Source of the DNA: JBEGQX01 sp041180805
GTDB lineage: Bacteria; Planctomycetota; Planctomycetia; Gemmatales; Gemmataceae
Length of the DNA stretch: 9,346 nucleotides
Direction: 5' to 3'
NCBI GenBank assembly: GCA_041180805.1
Contig: JBEGQX010000080.1
Coordinates: forward strand, 1 to 9,346
The notes below the pieces were generated by a model. The model worked only from the letters and a program-made list of their open reading frames with translations. It was not told the origin of the DNA and ran no database searches. Positions 1 through 6,197 of this stretch are shown one piece after another. Numbering within the stretch: position 1 is the stretch's first letter; the number at the start of each line of letters is the position of its first letter. The translations under genes were made by a program, and so were the position numbers.

Positions 1-737
1 AAATAATCTGCGCTAAGAGCGGGTGCGCCACCCACATAATGCAGACCATAGTTCGCCAGCAGGGCCAGGGGTTTATTTTCCTTGGAAACAATCGAAACGA
101 TCGAAACCTGGGGATCTACCGGGCCTGCCTGCCTGTCCACCCTGGGGTTGCGGTAACCCGGGTTCATGATCACACGATCCGTGGTGTTTCCGAATGGGTC
201 GGTATTAAAGGAGCCATCCTTGATAAGCCAGCGTCGGTTGAAAAGGCATTTATCGTTATCTTCCGAGGTGAAACCTATCTTGGCAGGTTGCAGGCGGTTG
301 TGCGCCTCGATGATTCCCTGGGCAATTTTCTTTTCCAGAAATATCTGGTAGGAACGCACTGGGTCGCTTTGGAATACTCCTGCCGAAGTGGGGGCCGTAT
401 GGGTGTGAGTTGCGCTGCACAGCATGTTCATGGTGGGTATGCCGGTCTTTGCCGAGGCAGCCTTCTTGGCGGCATCAAATATCTCGCGGGGAATCATGCA
501 GGAATCGCAAACCACGATGGCAAGCTTGGTTCTGCCATCATCGAGAACAATGCAACGGGCATGAAGCGGATCACTGGCCATGGTTGCCTGCCCATCGCGC
601 ATGTTCCCATTCACCGAAATCGGGTATTCCTCGGGATTAATGTTCATTGCGAATGCACCGGCGCGAAACTGGTTGTTTTGGGCCATGATGGGTGCGGTGG
701 CAATAAGAGTTGCAAAAAGGCAAAAGGCAAATCGCAT
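1..737 (-). CDS. Neutral/alkaline ceramidase-like secreted hydrolase, N-terminal part (3' end outside window)
   Basis: The minus strand reads 245 codons without a stop from an ATG at 737 to the window edge, so the C-terminal part is missing. Residues 1-19 form a signal peptide (hydrophobic FCLFATLIATAP, likely cut after IMA). The sequence CSATHTHTAP (residues 107-116) matches the metal-binding THTH region of neutral ceramidases, and NYGLHYVGG (229-237) supplies the second expected zinc histidine, H233. FNRRW (166-170) and LSADY at the edge also fit planctomycete members of this family. By analogy with the Pseudomonas enzyme, H111 and H233 would bind zinc and H113 would help catalysis; the nucleophile lies in the missing part. 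The start is supported by GGAGA at 746-750, eight bases upstream. Planctomycetes carry many such proteins and the real substrate is often unknown, so ceramide hydrolysis is not certain. A long antisense open frame covers this gene and should not be called instead. Confidence 0.88.
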   Translation of the reverse strand, partial: MRFAFCLFATLIATAPIMAQNNQFRAGAFAMNINPEEYPISVNGNMRDGQATMASDPLHARCIVLDDGRTKLAIVVCDSCMIPREIFDAAKKAASAKTGIPTMNMLCSATHTHTAPTSAGVFQSDPVRSYQIFLEKKIAQGIIEAHNRLQPAKIGFTSEDNDKCLFNRRWLIKDGSFNTDPFGNTTDRVIMNPGYRNPRVDRQAGPVDPQVSIVSIVSKENKPLALLANYGLHYVGGAPALSADY

Positions 738-771
738 GGGAAAAATCTCCATGGGTGGGGTGGGAATTCAC

Positions 772-800
772 TTCATCGTAATGCAACGAATGGTTATTAT
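772..800 (+). promoter_or_regulatory. Possible sigma70-like promoter for the tandem DUF1559 genes
   Basis: The 96-bp gap 738-833 separates two divergent genes and must hold promoters for both. On the plus strand TATTAT (795-800) is a 5/6 match to the -10 consensus, preceded by a weak TTCATC (772-777, 3/6) at 17-bp spacing. Transcription would start near 806, about 28 bases before the TTG start at 834. Seen only as a pattern match; planctomycete promoters are poorly defined. No clear promoter was recognised for the minus-strand gene. Confidence 0.3.
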
Positions 801-833
801 CAAACAGTCAATTCTTTTTGGATTGGGGTTTTC

Positions 834-1721
834 TTGAACACAAAGCATCATGCCAAAAGCGCTGGTTTCACGCTGGTGGAACTGGTGTCTGTTATTGCGG
901 TCATTGCCGTGCTGATAGGGTTACTTCTTCCTGCGGTGCAGAAAATTCGCGAAGCTGCAAGCCGGAATTTCTGCCAGAACAACCTCAGGCAGTATGCGGT
1001 TGCCATTCATCTATACCACCACCAGTATGAGGCAATCCCCTATTCACGAAATGAACAAACCACTTGGATGATATGCCTGCTGCCCTGGCTGGGGCAGGAT
1101 GTCATCTACCGTGAATGGCAAAAATACCCCTCCTATTTCGAGGCACCCAAGGAAGTAAGGGCATTCAGGGCCAAGTTATTCGCCTGTCCATCCAATCCGC
1201 GAGATGCCGCCACCTTAAGCAAGGAAGGCGATATGCAGGGGGAGAAAGAGTTTCCTGGAAGTTTGGTTGATTATGTGGTTTGTGCCGGGGATCCAAATGG
1301 CAAGCATGATTTTTACGAAGGTTATAAGGGCACTGGCAAAGAGGAAGCTTGTAATGGTGCTTTTTGCCTGAAGGGGGCTGACCTTTCTTATGCGGATATC
1401 AAGGATGGATTGTCGAATACCATTTTTCTGGGGGAAAAATTTATCTATTCCCAGAATGCTGGCAAAGGGGATGACACCTGTATTTACAATGGCACCACCT
1501 TGAATAGTTTCAAGCAGGCTGGCAAGGGAAAGCCGATTGTGTTTTCCAGGCTGAATGGTGAAAAGGCAGGCAGTGGCTTTGGCAGTTACCACACCGGGGT
1601 GTGCCAGTTTGTATTTGGGGATGGCTCAGTAAGACAGGTTCGGAATACAATGGATGAGGCTAATCTGGGCCGGTTGGCGAATCGCCATGACGGGGAATTG
1701 ATCACGGAAACGGGCTGGTAA
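834..1721 (+). CDS. DUF1559 pseudopilin-like protein 1 (divergent, cysteine-rich)
   Basis: A 295-residue protein if translation starts at TTG 834. The leader MNTKHHAKSAG is followed by FTLVE, so prepilin peptidase would cut between G11 and F12; E16 is the conserved +5 glutamate. A hydrophobic helix spans about 12-36. The body has the DUF1559 features: PAVQKIREAA (33-42), DGLSNTIFLGEK (191-202), IYNG (217-220) and the C-terminal H253-x9-D263-G264. The TTG was chosen because the same frame is open back to position 39 but that part lies antisense to the ceramidase gene and has no prepilin-like sequence; no in-frame ATG lies closer. Only GGGG (825-828) could serve as a ribosome site. The helix core VSVIAVIAVL departs from the usual VVIAIIAIL. 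It has eight cysteines, twice as many as either paralogue nearby. It is probably co-transcribed with the next gene, 15 bp downstream. DUF1559 proteins are numerous in Planctomycetes and their role is unproven. Confidence 0.87.
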   Translation: MNTKHHAKSAGFTLVELVSVIAVIAVLIGLLLPAVQKIREAASRNFCQNNLRQYAVAIHLYHHQYEAIPYSRNEQTTWMICLLPWLGQDVIYREWQKYPSYFEAPKEVRAFRAKLFACPSNPRDAATLSKEGDMQGEKEFPGSLVDYVVCAGDPNGKHDFYEGYKGTGKEEACNGAFCLKGADLSYADIKDGLSNTIFLGEKFIYSQNAGKGDDTCIYNGTTLNSFKQAGKGKPIVFSRLNGEKAGSGFGSYHTGVCQFVFGDGSVRQVRNTMDEANLGRLANRHDGELITETGW

Positions 1722-1736
1722 GCAAAGGGAACTTTC

Positions 1737-2654
1737 ATGTCTAAAAAGATTCAACAAGGTTTTACACTGATTGAGTTACTGGTGGTAATTGCCATTATCG
1801 CGATTCTTATTGGTTTGCTTTTGCCTGCCGTGCAAAAGGTTCGCGAGGCCGCTGGCAGGGCGAATTGTCAGAATCATCTCAAACAGATTGGCTTGGCGAT
1901 CCATAACTACCACGACACTACAGGGCAAATTCCCTATAGTCGGATTGATGCTGCCTGGACTTGGGCTGTGCTTATTTTGCCTTATTTGGAAGAATCAGCG
2001 TATTTTGAACAATGGCGTCAGGCCGGAACCAGCTACTACAACGCTCCTGCCAATGTTCGAACCAAAGCGGTTAAGACTTACTTTTGCCCTTCCAGAAGGT
2101 CCGTATCCGGTGGCATTGTGGTTAGCACTGACAATGATATCAACCAGACTTTTGCTGGTGCGCCCGCCACGGGAAGTGGGCCCAACACCCCCGGAGGATT
2201 GGGTGATTATGTGGCAAATATTGGGGATCCTTCAGGAACCAACGATTATCCGGAAGGGCATCCTTTGATTCCTGCTGGCGCAAAAGGCGGCAATGGCCCA
2301 TTTGTTTACACTGGTGGGAACATTTCTTTTAAAAACATCACGGATGGTTTAAGCCAGACAATTTTTATTGGGGAGAAGCACATTCCACTATCCAAATATG
2401 GGGTTGCCCCAGACAATTCGATTTATAACGGAGACCACGGAAGTGCCCAAAGGAAAGGTGGCGTTGGTGCCCTCATTTCAAAGGGTGCAATGGATGCCAC
2501 TACTGGCAACCTTTTTGGTAGCTACCATACCGGGGTCTGTCAGTTTGCCATGGGTGATGGTGCAGTGAAGGCCTTAAATGTTGCCATTGATGGCACCAAC
2601 CTGGGACGGCTTTGCAACCGCGAGGATGGCCAGGTTATCACCTGGAGTGAATAA
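1737..2654 (+). CDS. DUF1559 pseudopilin-like protein 2
   Basis: A 305-residue protein with the short leader MSKKIQQG, then FTLIE; cleavage is expected between G8 and F9 with E13 at +5. The inner-membrane helix (9-33) is close to the planctomycete consensus and is followed by PAVQKVREAAGR. C44 (RANCQNHLKQ) and C117 (YFCPSRR) match cysteines in both paralogues. Later come DGLSQTIFIGEKHIP (203-217), SIYNGDH (228-234) and the C-terminal H264-x9-D274-G275 motif. The ATG follows AAAGGGA (1724-1730) by six bases, a good ribosome site, and lies 15 bp after the previous stop, so the two genes probably form one transcript. The last base of its stop codon touches the stop codon of the opposing lipoprotein gene. 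Known of the family: type II/IV pilin-like N terminus and beta-rich C-terminal domain; inferred: surface or pseudopilus role. No enzymatic motif is visible. Confidence 0.93.
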   Translation: MSKKIQQGFTLIELLVVIAIIAILIGLLLPAVQKVREAAGRANCQNHLKQIGLAIHNYHDTTGQIPYSRIDAAWTWAVLILPYLEESAYFEQWRQAGTSYYNAPANVRTKAVKTYFCPSRRSVSGGIVVSTDNDINQTFAGAPATGSGPNTPGGLGDYVANIGDPSGTNDYPEGHPLIPAGAKGGNGPFVYTGGNISFKNITDGLSQTIFIGEKHIPLSKYGVAPDNSIYNGDHGSAQRKGGVGALISKGAMDATTGNLFGSYHTGVCQFAMGDGAVKALNVAIDGTNLGRLCNREDGQVITWSE

Positions 2655-3071
2655 TTACTTCTTGCTGACTTCCAACTTTGGCTGTGCCTTGCCCGATTCC
2701 ACGGTTATGGTAAGTCCGGAAGTGCCTAAATCACCATAGCGACCGGGAATGAGAGCCTTCGGTGGTGGGCCATCGCCGGTTGGAACCGGGGGGCTTATGG
2801 CCACCAGATGTTTTCCAACCATAAGGCCATCATTGGCCGCAAAAGTGCTGATCTTGAAGGTGCCTTCCGGGGTGATCTGGCCTGAACCTGAATATTTCTT
2901 GCCATCTTCACCGGGTTTTTCTGATTCGGTGGAAACAGAATAGCCGGCTAGTTCCTTGGCGGGTTGTCCTGTTTCTTTGAAGATTACAGTGCCTTCCACA
3001 GGGTAGGTCTTTGCGCCACCACAACCAATCAAACCTGCCAACAAAAGCATCAGAGAAATCTTGCGAATCAT
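2655..3071 (-). CDS. Small lipoprotein, 'YPV-x-GTV' carboxypeptidase-regulatory/transthyretin-like type (copy B)
   Basis: A 138-residue protein with a lipoprotein signal: MIRKISLMLLLAG then the lipobox LIGC, so C17 would be lipid-modified. The mature part begins with TYPVEGTVIFKETGQPA, the opening of a small beta-sandwich common in planctomycete lipoproteins, and continues with PEGTFKISTF (69-78) and PGRYGDLGTSGL (109-120). These blocks match copy A upstream, so the two are paralogues. The ATG at 3071 was chosen; a GTG directly before it (3074) would add one residue. It starts nine bases after the stop of copy A with a weak AAAGTGAG ribosome site over that stop, which suggests translational coupling. 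With G18 at +2 and no aspartate there, outer-membrane sorting is more likely than inner-membrane retention, if Lol rules apply. Function unknown. Confidence 0.9.
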   Translation of the reverse strand: MIRKISLMLLLAGLIGCGGAKTYPVEGTVIFKETGQPAKELAGYSVSTESEKPGEDGKKYSGSGQITPEGTFKISTFAANDGLMVGKHLVAISPPVPTGDGPPPKALIPGRYGDLGTSGLTITVESGKAQPKLEVSKK

Positions 3072-3080
3072 CACACCAGC

Positions 3081-3506
3081 TCACTTTCGTTCAATAACGA
3101 TGTCTATCTTGTTTTCCTTGGCTTCAATGGTGAATTTCAAGCCACTGGTTGAGTAATCCTTGTACTTTTCAGGAACAGAAACCTCAGGCCGCACTTCCTT
3201 GCCTTTTTCCGGGTCAAATTCCACTCCAAGCGGATGAACAGTTACCAGGTTGGTGCCCGCATATGCACCCTTGCCCTGGGCAAAGCTTTCCAGTTCAAAA
3301 GACCCATCTTTTTCAATCTTACTATTGGAATTTCTGCCCTTGGCTTCACCATCCTGGCAGACAAACTCCACGAATCCACCCGGAAGGGGCTTTCCATCAG
3401 TAAACTTCACCGTGCCCTTGACAGGGTAAATGGGGATTTTCTTTTCCCCGCAGCCGCAAACAAATGCCAAAAGAAGAGCCACTAATATGGTAAGACGAAT
3501 TCTCAT
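3081..3506 (-). CDS. Small lipoprotein, 'YPV-x-GTV' carboxypeptidase-regulatory/transthyretin-like type (copy A)
   Basis: A 141-residue protein from ATG 3506. The frame stays open 21 codons further upstream, but TAAGGAAA just before 3506 is a good ribosome site and MRIRLTILVALLLAF begins a proper lipoprotein signal. The lipobox is VCGC with C19 as the modified residue; an extra cysteine at 17 makes the cut site slightly unusual. The mature part has IYPVKGTVKFTDGKPLPGG (26-44), KDGSFELESF (66-75) and PEKYKDYSTSGLKFTIE (112-128), the hallmarks of planctomycete beta-sandwich lipoproteins. It is first in a two-gene unit with its paralogue (copy B), which follows after nine bases. Function unknown; a structural or ligand-binding role at the cell surface is inferred from the fold type only. 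Confidence 0.9.
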   Translation of the reverse strand: MRIRLTILVALLLAFVCGCGEKKIPIYPVKGTVKFTDGKPLPGGFVEFVCQDGEAKGRNSNSKIEKDGSFELESFAQGKGAYAGTNLVTVHPLGVEFDPEKGKEVRPEVSVPEKYKDYSTSGLKFTIEAKENKIDIVIERK

Positions 3507-3540
3507 TTTATTTTCCTTACAGACCTGACTGAAAGAATAA

Positions 3541-3569
3541 AATATGCGACTTAAGCCTTGTAATTGCAA
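3541..3569 (-). promoter_or_regulatory. Possible promoter for the lipoprotein pair
   Basis: Reading the minus strand, TTGCAA (3564-3569) is followed after 17 bases by CATATT (3541-3546), a 4/6 match to the -10 consensus, about 35 bases upstream of the lipoprotein start codon at 3506. The -35 element lies inside the 16-bp palindrome, so a protein bound there would block this promoter. Pattern match only. Confidence 0.28.
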
Positions 3570-3571
3570 GG
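3556..3571. promoter_or_regulatory. Near-perfect 16-bp palindrome, possible operator
   Basis: CCTTGTAATTGCAAGG is palindromic except for one T/G position pair. It sits in the 194-bp divergent region between the lipoprotein pair and the third DUF1559 gene, 49 bases from the lipoprotein start. The inner 12 bases recur exactly (in reverse complement) at 6159-6170, upstream of the sulfatase. Such a site would suit a dimeric helix-turn-helix regulator, but no regulator gene is present in the window. Confidence 0.35.
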
Positions 3572-3602
3572 ACTTTCTTTCAAGATGTTAAAATAAGCAA
3601 GT

Positions 3603-3631
3603 TTGACGAAAGATGTCGCTATTTTTATCAA
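3603..3631 (+). promoter_or_regulatory. Possible sigma70-like promoter for DUF1559 protein 3
   Basis: TTGACG (3603-3608, 5/6 to the -35 consensus) is followed after 17 bases by TATCAA (3626-3631, 4/6 to the -10 consensus). A start near 3638 would give a leader of about 63 bases before ATG 3701. The rest of the 3507-3700 gap is AT-rich with no other recognised element apart from the palindrome at 3556-3571. Confidence 0.33.
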
Positions 3632-3700
3632 AGTTGTTGAGTACATCTTCCGAAGAACCATAAAGAATTCTTTATCTTTTTTCTCAAGGGGTTCCAAGTT

Positions 3701-4654
3701 ATGAATATTTTCAAGTCCAGAAAGGCATTCACTCTCATTGAATTGCTGGTGGTGATTGCCATTATTGCCATTCTGATTGGCCTGTTATTGCCTGCCGTAC
3801 AGAAGGTACGCGAGGCTGCGGCACGGGCCACCTGTCAAAACAATCTCAAGCAGATGGGCTTGGCAGTGCATAACTTTCATGGAACCTATGGGGTGTTCCC
3901 CCCGGCCAGGATATTTGACCTGGGTCTAACCTGGGCAGTTACGATTTTGCCATTCATGGAACAGGAAGCTCTTTATAAACAGTTTGATTTGACCAAACAG
4001 TACTATCAACAACCCACCACCAATGGTGACCCCAGAACCAAGGAAGTGAAGAACTTTTTTTGTCCGTCTTTTCCCAGAACCACCAAAGTTAGTGCATCTG
4101 GAGATGTTGGTGGTGGGGCTCCCCACACCCCTGGGGCCTGTTCCGATTACAATCCGATTTCTGGAAGTCAGGAAAGGTATACCGCACCTGCTGGGGCAAC
4201 TGGCTGGGTGGACTGGCGGGATGGCAGCGGTGCCAATGGTGTATTCAAACGATCCCCCAACAACTCCATCATGGGGGAATTCAATTTCAACAGCATCACT
4301 GATGGTACCAGCAATACGTTCATGATTGGCGAGAAGCATATCCCCGCGAAGTGGTTTGGGGTTGGAACCGCCAGCCCTTCCGGCAACGGGGGAGATGGTT
4401 CCATTTATAATGGTGATCACGAATGGCATTTTGTGCGAGTTGCGGGGCCCAATTACCCGCTTGCCAAAAGCCCCACCGATACCACTGCACCGGTTAACAC
4501 CAACTATCATTCTGTGTTTGGGAGTTATCACACCGGGGTGGTGCAGTTTGTTTTTTGCGATGCCAGTGTAAAGGCCCTAAAGACCGATGTCTCGACCGCA
4601 ACTCTGGCCCTCCTGGCTCAAAGGGCGGATGGGCAGGTGATTCCCGAGTATTAA
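3701..4654 (+). CDS. DUF1559 pseudopilin-like protein 3
   Basis: A 317-residue protein. The leader MNIFKSRKA is followed by FTLIE; cleavage is expected between A9 and F10, with E14 at +5. Alanine at -1 is a tolerated change from the usual glycine. The helix (10-34) and PAVQKVREAAARATCQNNL (31-49) are close to the planctomycete consensus. Conserved cysteines are C45 and C121 (FFCPSFPR). DGTSNTFMIGEKHIP (201-215) and SIYNGDH (234-240) follow. The C-terminal motif is H277-x9-D287-A288, with alanine in place of the usual glycine. The ATG follows AAGGGG (3686-3691) by nine bases. The gene stands alone, divergent from the lipoprotein pair and closed by a hairpin terminator 22 bases after its stop. 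It is closer in sequence to protein 2 than to protein 1. Role inferred as surface or pseudopilus-related; not demonstrated for the family. Confidence 0.93.
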   Translation: MNIFKSRKAFTLIELLVVIAIIAILIGLLLPAVQKVREAAARATCQNNLKQMGLAVHNFHGTYGVFPPARIFDLGLTWAVTILPFMEQEALYKQFDLTKQYYQQPTTNGDPRTKEVKNFFCPSFPRTTKVSASGDVGGGAPHTPGACSDYNPISGSQERYTAPAGATGWVDWRDGSGANGVFKRSPNNSIMGEFNFNSITDGTSNTFMIGEKHIPAKWFGVGTASPSGNGGDGSIYNGDHEWHFVRVAGPNYPLAKSPTDTTAPVNTNYHSVFGSYHTGVVQFVFCDASVKALKTDVSTATLALLAQRADGQVIPEY

Positions 4655-4676
4655 TGCTTATTGCAGTTTTAAAAGA

Positions 4677-4703
4677 AAGAAGCCACCTTTTGGGTGGCTT
4701 CTT
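4677..4703. terminator. Bidirectional intrinsic terminator hairpin
   Basis: An 11-bp perfect stem (AAGAAGCCACC paired with GGTGGCTTCTT) encloses a five-base loop TTTTG. It lies between the converging DUF1559 gene 3 (stop at 4654) and sulfatase gene (stop at 4707). On the minus strand the stem is followed by a T-rich tail (CTTTCTTTT), a good terminator for the sulfatase transcript. On the plus strand the tail is weaker (TTGTGTT), so stopping there would rest mainly on the stable stem. Confidence 0.85.
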
Positions 4704-4706
4704 GTG

Positions 4707-6119
4707 TTAAGATTTGCCCTTTTTTGCTTTTTCTTCCGGTACCTTGCTGAAATCGAACTTCAGGGGCAGAGCCTTTTCAGGGGTCAGGGATTGTTTGTCG
4801 CCCCAGGATTGCTGTGCCTTTTTCATGCCCTCCATCAGTTGCCCAACCTTTTCCTTCATTCCAGCCTCGCTGGACAGATCCCGCAACTCGTGGGGGTCAT
4901 CCTGAAGATCAAATAGCTGGGTCTTGTTGACCGCGATGTTCACGATCAGCTTGAATCGGTCGTCGCGAAAGCCGCGCATCAAGTGACGGTACCCGGTAAG
5001 AATTTCCGACCTATGTGTGGTTTCCCTGCCTGAAAGCACCGGCACCAGACTTTTGCCCTCCACTACGGGGGGTGCCTTGGCCCCGGCCACCTCACAGAAT
5101 GTGGGATACAGGTCTATCGTCAGGCACATGGCATTACTGCGTCTGTTTTTCTGGACACCAGGTCCCTTCACAATCATCGGGATTCGCACGGAATGTTCAT
5201 ACACACTTTGCTTGCCCATCAGGCCATGGCTGCCAATCGCCAGGCCGTTGTCCGCCGCAAACACGATCAGGGTGTTCTCATAAACCCCTTTTTCCTTTAG
5301 TGCCTGCACAATCCTTCCAATCTGGGCATCCTGATGCGAGATGATGGCATAGTATTCAGCAAGATGTTTCTGGATTGCACTTTTGGAGCGGGGCCATTTT
5401 TCCAGCCGTTCATCGCGGATGATCAGTTCGCCATTGTTGAATGGATGTTCGGGCAGATAATTGGGCGGAAGAGTGACCTTGGAGCTGTCATACATGTCGA
5501 GGTATTTTTGCGGTGCCTGGCGGGGGTCATGGGGCGACTTGAAAGCAACATAAACCGCAAAGGGTTTGTCCTTGTCCGCGTTTTTCAGGAACCGGATGGC
5601 CTCGTCGGCGAAGACTTCGCTGCAATGTTCGGGGGGCTTGCGCTGGTTCGTCATTTTGCCATCGGGGCCCACATCCGCCATCGGAGTTCCGAACTGGTCG
5701 CTCATGCCACCCAGATAGATGCTTTTGGCGTTGGGGAAAGAGGCGGCAAGGGCAGGTGCACCATTATGCCATTTGCCAGTTGCAAATGTCTGATAGCCTG
5801 ATTGCCTTAACACCATGGGCCAGGTGGTGTTTTCCTTAAGCTGTTCGCTGACACGGTACAGGCTTTTGCCTGAAAGCATCATCGCCCGGGATGGAACACA
5901 AACCGCTCCCTGCAAACCACCCATGATGTATGCCCGGTCGAACGATGTGCCCCCGGCCACCAGTGCATCCAGGTTGGGGGTGATGATCTGGCTGTTCCCA
6001 AGCGCGTGGATGGTATCGGCACGCTGGTCATCCGCAAATAGCAGGACGATGTTGGGCTTGGTTGGCTGTGCGTGGGCAAACATGAGAAAGCCAAGCACCA
6101 TTGGTATGAAACTGTTCAT
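4707..6119 (-). CDS. Secreted type I sulfatase (formylglycine-dependent, S1 family)
   Basis: A 470-residue arylsulfatase-type enzyme that hydrolyses sulfate esters. A signal peptide covers about residues 1-17 (cut after AHA). The mature start KPNIVLLFADDQRAD gives the metal aspartates D30 and D31. The sulfatase signature C74-V-P-S-R78 with LSGK after it marks C74 for conversion to formylglycine. GKWH (115-118) carries K116 and H118; SPHD (195-198) carries H197; AADNG (288-292) gives metal ligands D290 and N291; GSHGLMGKQSVYEHSVRIPM contains H298 and K303. All expected active-site residues are present and the length is normal. The weak GGGGTG five bases before ATG 6119 is the only ribosome site. 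It is the last gene of the minus-strand run, 77 bp after the hydrolase, and may have its own promoter. A maturase for formylglycine is not in the window. The substrate, probably a sulfated polysaccharide, cannot be read from the sequence. Confidence 0.96.
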   Translation of the reverse strand: MNSFIPMVLGFLMFAHAQPTKPNIVLLFADDQRADTIHALGNSQIITPNLDALVAGGTSFDRAYIMGGLQGAVCVPSRAMMLSGKSLYRVSEQLKENTTWPMVLRQSGYQTFATGKWHNGAPALAASFPNAKSIYLGGMSDQFGTPMADVGPDGKMTNQRKPPEHCSEVFADEAIRFLKNADKDKPFAVYVAFKSPHDPRQAPQKYLDMYDSSKVTLPPNYLPEHPFNNGELIIRDERLEKWPRSKSAIQKHLAEYYAIISHQDAQIGRIVQALKEKGVYENTLIVFAADNGLAIGSHGLMGKQSVYEHSVRIPMIVKGPGVQKNRRSNAMCLTIDLYPTFCEVAGAKAPPVVEGKSLVPVLSGRETTHRSEILTGYRHLMRGFRDDRFKLIVNIAVNKTQLFDLQDDPHELRDLSSEAGMKEKVGQLMEGMKKAQQSWGDKQSLTPEKALPLKFDFSKVPEEKAKKGKS

Positions 6120-6158
6120 GCGAGCACCCCGCGCAAATGTTGGTGTTCAATAAGTTTG

Positions 6159-6170
6159 TTGCAATTACAA
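6159..6170. promoter_or_regulatory. Second copy of the TTGTAATTGCAA near-palindrome
   Basis: TTGCAATTACAA on the plus strand is the exact reverse complement of the core of the palindrome at 3556-3571. It lies in the 77-bp gap between hydrolase and sulfatase, 39 bases upstream of the sulfatase start. No third copy was seen by eye anywhere in the window. A shared operator is an inference; chance in AT-rich gaps remains possible. Confidence 0.3.
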
Positions 6171-6197
6171 AAATGGGACAGCAGTGCGGTTGGCTGT
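6171..6197 (-). terminator. Weak hairpin with T5 after the hydrolase gene, possible partial terminator
   Basis: On the minus strand ACAGC (6193-6197) can pair with GCTGT (6178-6182) over a ten-base loop, followed shortly by TTTTT (6170-6174 region). The 5-bp stem is too weak for an efficient terminator but could reduce read-through into the sulfatase. Confidence 0.18.

Noticed and set aside
39..833. N-terminal 265-codon extension of the first pseudopilin as real coding sequence
   Set aside because: It is antisense to a recognisable ceramidase-like gene with a signal peptide and ribosome site, has no family features, and would bury the prepilin leader deep inside the protein.
1215..1592. 125-codon minus-strand open frame opposite the first DUF1559 gene
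   Set aside because: No family resemblance and no ribosome site was identified; it lies wholly inside a supported gene.
1786..1797. TGGTAATTGCCA as a third copy of the near-palindrome
   Set aside because: It differs at two positions and lies in the conserved VVIAI coding segment of a pseudopilin, so the likeness follows from the protein sequence.
3507..3569. Upstream extension of lipoprotein copy A by 21 residues
   Set aside because: It would place a polar segment before the lipoprotein signal, and a good ribosome site (TAAGGAAA) directly precedes the ATG at 3506.
1737..3850. DNA-level similarity between the pseudopilin genes as a mobile repeat
   Set aside because: The likeness is concentrated in the conserved N-terminal helix, with many synonymous differences and no terminal repeats; it reflects gene-family paralogy.
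3926..4531. 201-codon minus-strand open frame opposite the third DUF1559 gene
   Set aside because: Its translation is rich in Gly, Pro and Arg with no recognisable domain, and the opposite strand encodes a clear family member.
5334..5801. 155-codon plus-strand open frame opposite the sulfatase
   Set aside because: It shadows the sulfatase, whose active-site residues are all intact on the minus strand.
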